Below are positions 63,215 through 64,000 of a DNA stretch of 64,000 bases, piece by piece. The notes beneath the pieces were generated by a model. The model was not told the DNA's origin, did no database searches, and was given only the letters and a program-made list of their open reading frames with translations. The stretch's first letter is position 1. Every line of letters begins with the position of its first letter. Made by a program: the position numbers and the translations under genes. Origin of the DNA: Paraspadella gotoi (Eukaryota; Chaetognatha); contig CM119269.1 of assembly GCA_051294375.1 (NCBI GenBank), positions 9,063,619 through 9,127,618 on the forward strand, given 5' to 3'.

Positions 63215-64000
63215 AATTAATAAATACCTAATTAATCTAAACTTTTGTCGAACACCCTACTTTTTTTACAGACGCCGTTTAATGCTATTTCAAATTCCGC
63301 CTTCTTAAAACATTGATATAACTTGAGAGACAGAAAAAAGGTGATAGGGAAGAAGGAAGGAAGGAAGGAAGGAAGGAGAGAGGAAAGGGAAAAGAAGAAG
63401 GGGATAAAAAAAAGGAGAAAAAAGAAGACTGTGCAAAATATAAGGGAATTAAAAATCGATATAAAAAGACCGAAAAAAGAAAAGGAAAGAAAAGAAAAAA
63501 AAAAAAGGGAAGAAAATCAGAGAGAGAAAGAGAAGAAGAAGAGAAAGTAGAAGAGAAGAGAGAAGAGAAGAGAAAGAGAAGAGAAGAGAGAGAAGAGAAG
63601 AGAAAGAGAAGAAAAAAAAAGGTCGATGGCCCAGAGGGCGGTAAGAGGAAATGTTGGAGGTTAAAGGGGAGAAACGATTTGGGGGAGAGAAACATTTTTT
63701 CTTTGGTCCGGTACAGTAAGGTTCGGTTTCTTGGACAAAAATATTGGTATTTGTTCATTCGTACAGTAGTTGTGTTACAATTAAAAACATTGGTATAGCG
63801 GCTGTGAATAACAAATAGTCTATTCTAAATTGTTTTATGTTATGTTATGTTATGTTATGTTAGTTATTTTATGTTATGTTATGTTATGTTTTTTTCTGTT
63901 TTTTAATGTTCAAGTTTTAAGTTAAACGACTCTAGTGTAAATTACGAAACGAGAGGAGTTGAAATAAAATCTTCTGGGAACAAACAAAAAAAAAAAAAAA
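63215..64000. repeat. Duplicated block E, copy 2
   Basis: Same segment as 55980-56800 with scattered indels and a disrupted GAAGA array; continues to the window end. Confidence 0.9.

Overview
The window looks like nuclear DNA from an arthropod, possibly a crustacean; the species cannot be fixed from sequence alone. Three things point that way. It has one intron-containing gene whose protein matches the Dead ringer/ARID3 family, with an ARID tail (AIDGNRREGRRSS) of the arthropod retn type. It is saturated with dinucleotide (GA/CT) and trinucleotide (GAC/GTC, GCC, ATT) microsatellites. It contains no compact or operon-like gene layout. Almost all long open frames elsewhere are Leu/Ser/Phe or Arg/Glu products of GA/CT tracts and are not genes.

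Layout. 1-22600 is low-complexity, non-coding sequence. Much of it (1-8730 and 19085-21790) is a longer, insertion-rich version of 22840-27440 and 32095-34415, which carry N gaps; so the same locus appears to be present twice. 34445-36065 is a fold-back palindrome centred on a GA/CT tract, and 36370-37690 repeats parts of it in direct orientation. 38300-39870 is AT-rich spacer.

39878-43356 (minus strand) holds the only confidently recognised gene. It has seven exons with matched splice phases, covering the ARID DNA-binding domain, low-complexity linkers and the REKLES region, and ends at a TAG stop. An eighth, more 5' exon is likely at 45314-45652. With it the model is 2328 coding bases (775 residues) after discounting one extra base in a GCG tract of exon 4. 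The true start codon was not found. A CpG-rich patch at 47690-47900 with two CCAAT boxes in the minus orientation is a reasonable promoter candidate.

44600-50100 is rich in (GAC)n/(GTC)n arrays. 48380-49235 is a roughly 430-bp tandem duplication. 50-64 kb is microsatellite-dense spacer, with two further duplicated blocks near the right end (55980-56800 with 63215-64000, and 58545-59345 with 62316-63212) whose order is swapped between copies.

No rRNA, tRNA, CRISPR array, intact transposon or prokaryotic-type gene system was found. The most interesting real biology is the retn/ARID3 locus and its upstream CCAAT/GA-tract region. The most striking structural signal, the many indel-rich duplicates, is most simply explained by noisy long-read assembly.
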